Below, in pieces: positions 63,297 to 64,000 of a DNA stretch of 64,000 bases (positions within the stretch are counted from its first letter, which is position 1; each line of letters begins with the position of its first letter). The notes under the pieces are model-generated. The model was not told the DNA's origin. It saw only the letters and a program-made list of their open reading frames with translations, and searched no databases. The DNA comes from JBDWFY01 sp965275915 (GTDB lineage Bacteria; Pseudomonadota; Alphaproteobacteria; Rhizobiales; Stappiaceae), in assembly GCA_965275915.1 (NCBI GenBank), contig CBDHYI010000007.1, positions 868,001 to 932,000 on the forward strand, given 5' to 3'. The translations under genes and the position numbers were made by a program.

Positions 63297-64000
63297 GTGA
63301 GCATTTCATCCGATCTTATGGAAATCAAAGAAGAGCAGATCCGCGAGACCTACAAGCTGGCGGAAGCGATGCTCGACGGGTTTGATCACACGCCCAGAAT
63401 TGCTGAAAAAAGAGAAGCCGAACCGGTAAAGGAACGCTCCAGCGGTATCGGAACCCGGCGCCGGTTCCGGTCAACCACGCCCGGCCTTGTGACCCGATCA
63501 ACTGCCCGTCCGGAAGGCGTTCAGCTGGCAGCACGCATCGCCAGCTTGGATGATGACGATCCGCTTCTCAGTCCGCTGCAGGCAACGGTTCTTCATGCGA
63601 TCCGCCGCGCTCTGGCAGTGGCCCAGGTGATCGGCGACCAATATGCCGAGCAGACCGGCCTTGCCGACATGATGCGCGATAACCTGGCCGGGACACTGGA
63701 AAAGGCCCGCCATAGCCAGTTTTCCAATCTTCTTGCGGCCTCTGCCCTGATCAGCCTGCATGTTTTTGCGAATATGACCGACTTCCTGCTGTCCAGCGCC
63801 AACGCCGAAGCAGGTGATCAGGAGATCGATATCGGCGAGGTCGAAGAAATTGTTCTCGACAATCCGCAACTGGCACTGCACGGCGCACTGTGGGAACTCG
63901 ATCAGGATCTGGCGCTTTTTGCTAAGACCGACGCGCAACTGGTTCGGGTCATCACGGCTTTTTGCGAAAAGCTGATGGAGAAAGTGACGCTGCGCGCGGC
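63297..64000 (+). CDS. Unrecognised protein, N-terminal part (runs off the right edge)
   Basis: The frame opens at a GTG at 63297, preceded by AGGG at about 8 bp, and stays open to the end of the window (234 full codons). The start reads MSISSDLMEIKEEQIRETYKLAEAMLDGFDHTP, followed by a basic linker (residues 35-75) and a helical domain with ATVLHAIRRALAVAQVIGDQY and NLLAASALISLHVFANMTDFLL. It belongs with the two preceding unknown genes. No function can be assigned. Confidence 0.6.
   Translation, partial: MSISSDLMEIKEEQIRETYKLAEAMLDGFDHTPRIAEKREAEPVKERSSGIGTRRRFRSTTPGLVTRSTARPEGVQLAARIASLDDDDPLLSPLQATVLHAIRRALAVAQVIGDQYAEQTGLADMMRDNLAGTLEKARHSQFSNLLAASALISLHVFANMTDFLLSSANAEAGDQEIDIGEVEEIVLDNPQLALHGALWELDQDLALFAKTDAQLVRVITAFCEKLMEKVTLRA

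Overview
The window reads as a chromosomal segment of an alphaproteobacterium, most likely of the Hyphomicrobiales/Rhizobiales or a related marine lineage. The evidence is the rhizobial-type GlpVSTPQU glycerol transporter, a form I cox cluster with an MHYT-LytTR regulator, many ABC and TctABC uptake systems, and G+C-rich coding sequence with alphaproteobacterial codon habits. No rRNA, tRNA, CRISPR array, phage gene or intact transposase was seen. About 58 genes fill nearly the whole window.

Layout from left to right. 1-1360: a sugar isomerase and the start of a Gfo/Idh/MocA dehydrogenase. 1732-4526: a D-serine dehydratase/D-threonine aldolase-like enzyme, a DUF3095 protein and a Nudix hydrolase. 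4868-13448: a glycerol uptake and catabolism block, with the transporter operon glpV-S-T-P-Q-U transcribed leftwards and glpR-glpD rightwards from a shared promoter region. 13459-17032: a class III aminotransferase, isovaleryl-CoA dehydrogenase and a glutathione S-transferase. 17132-27428: a tightly overlapping leftward operon for an aromatic or similar acid (SDR, MarR, enoyl-CoA hydratase, acyl-CoA dehydrogenase, CoA ligase, LivKHMGF transporter, thioesterase, RidA). 27699-35458: a TctCBA tripartite uptake system with two divergent dehydrogenases, an ABM-domain protein, a metallo-beta-lactamase-fold hydrolase and a GntR regulator.

35623-45006 is an aerobic carbon monoxide dehydrogenase cluster, coxC-M-S-L-D-E-F-G. 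CoxL carries the AYRCSFR active-site motif of true (form I) CO dehydrogenase. A 305-bp element with perfect 34-bp terminal inverted repeats lies between coxF and coxG and supplies the coxF stop codon. 45014-49267 holds ada, a TfoX-like gene, a membrane class III nucleotide cyclase and a VOC-fold protein.

49311-60685 is the most notable region. A leftward operon encodes two di-haem cytochrome c peroxidase-like proteins, a Tat-exported Rieske protein and an AioA-like molybdopterin enzyme. This combination matches the iodate reductase system IdrABP1P2. It is followed by a large HEAT-repeat protein and preceded by a hybrid histidine kinase with a divergent OmpR-type response regulator. Three in-phase TGTAAC repeats stand upstream of the first idr gene. 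The window ends (61085-64000) in an unrecognised three-gene unit that begins with a long coiled-coil protein.

Together the genes suggest a metabolically versatile bacterium that takes up glycerol and organic acids, can draw electrons from CO, and may use iodate as an electron acceptor. All functional statements rest on reading the sequence and on remembered family features; no database search was run.
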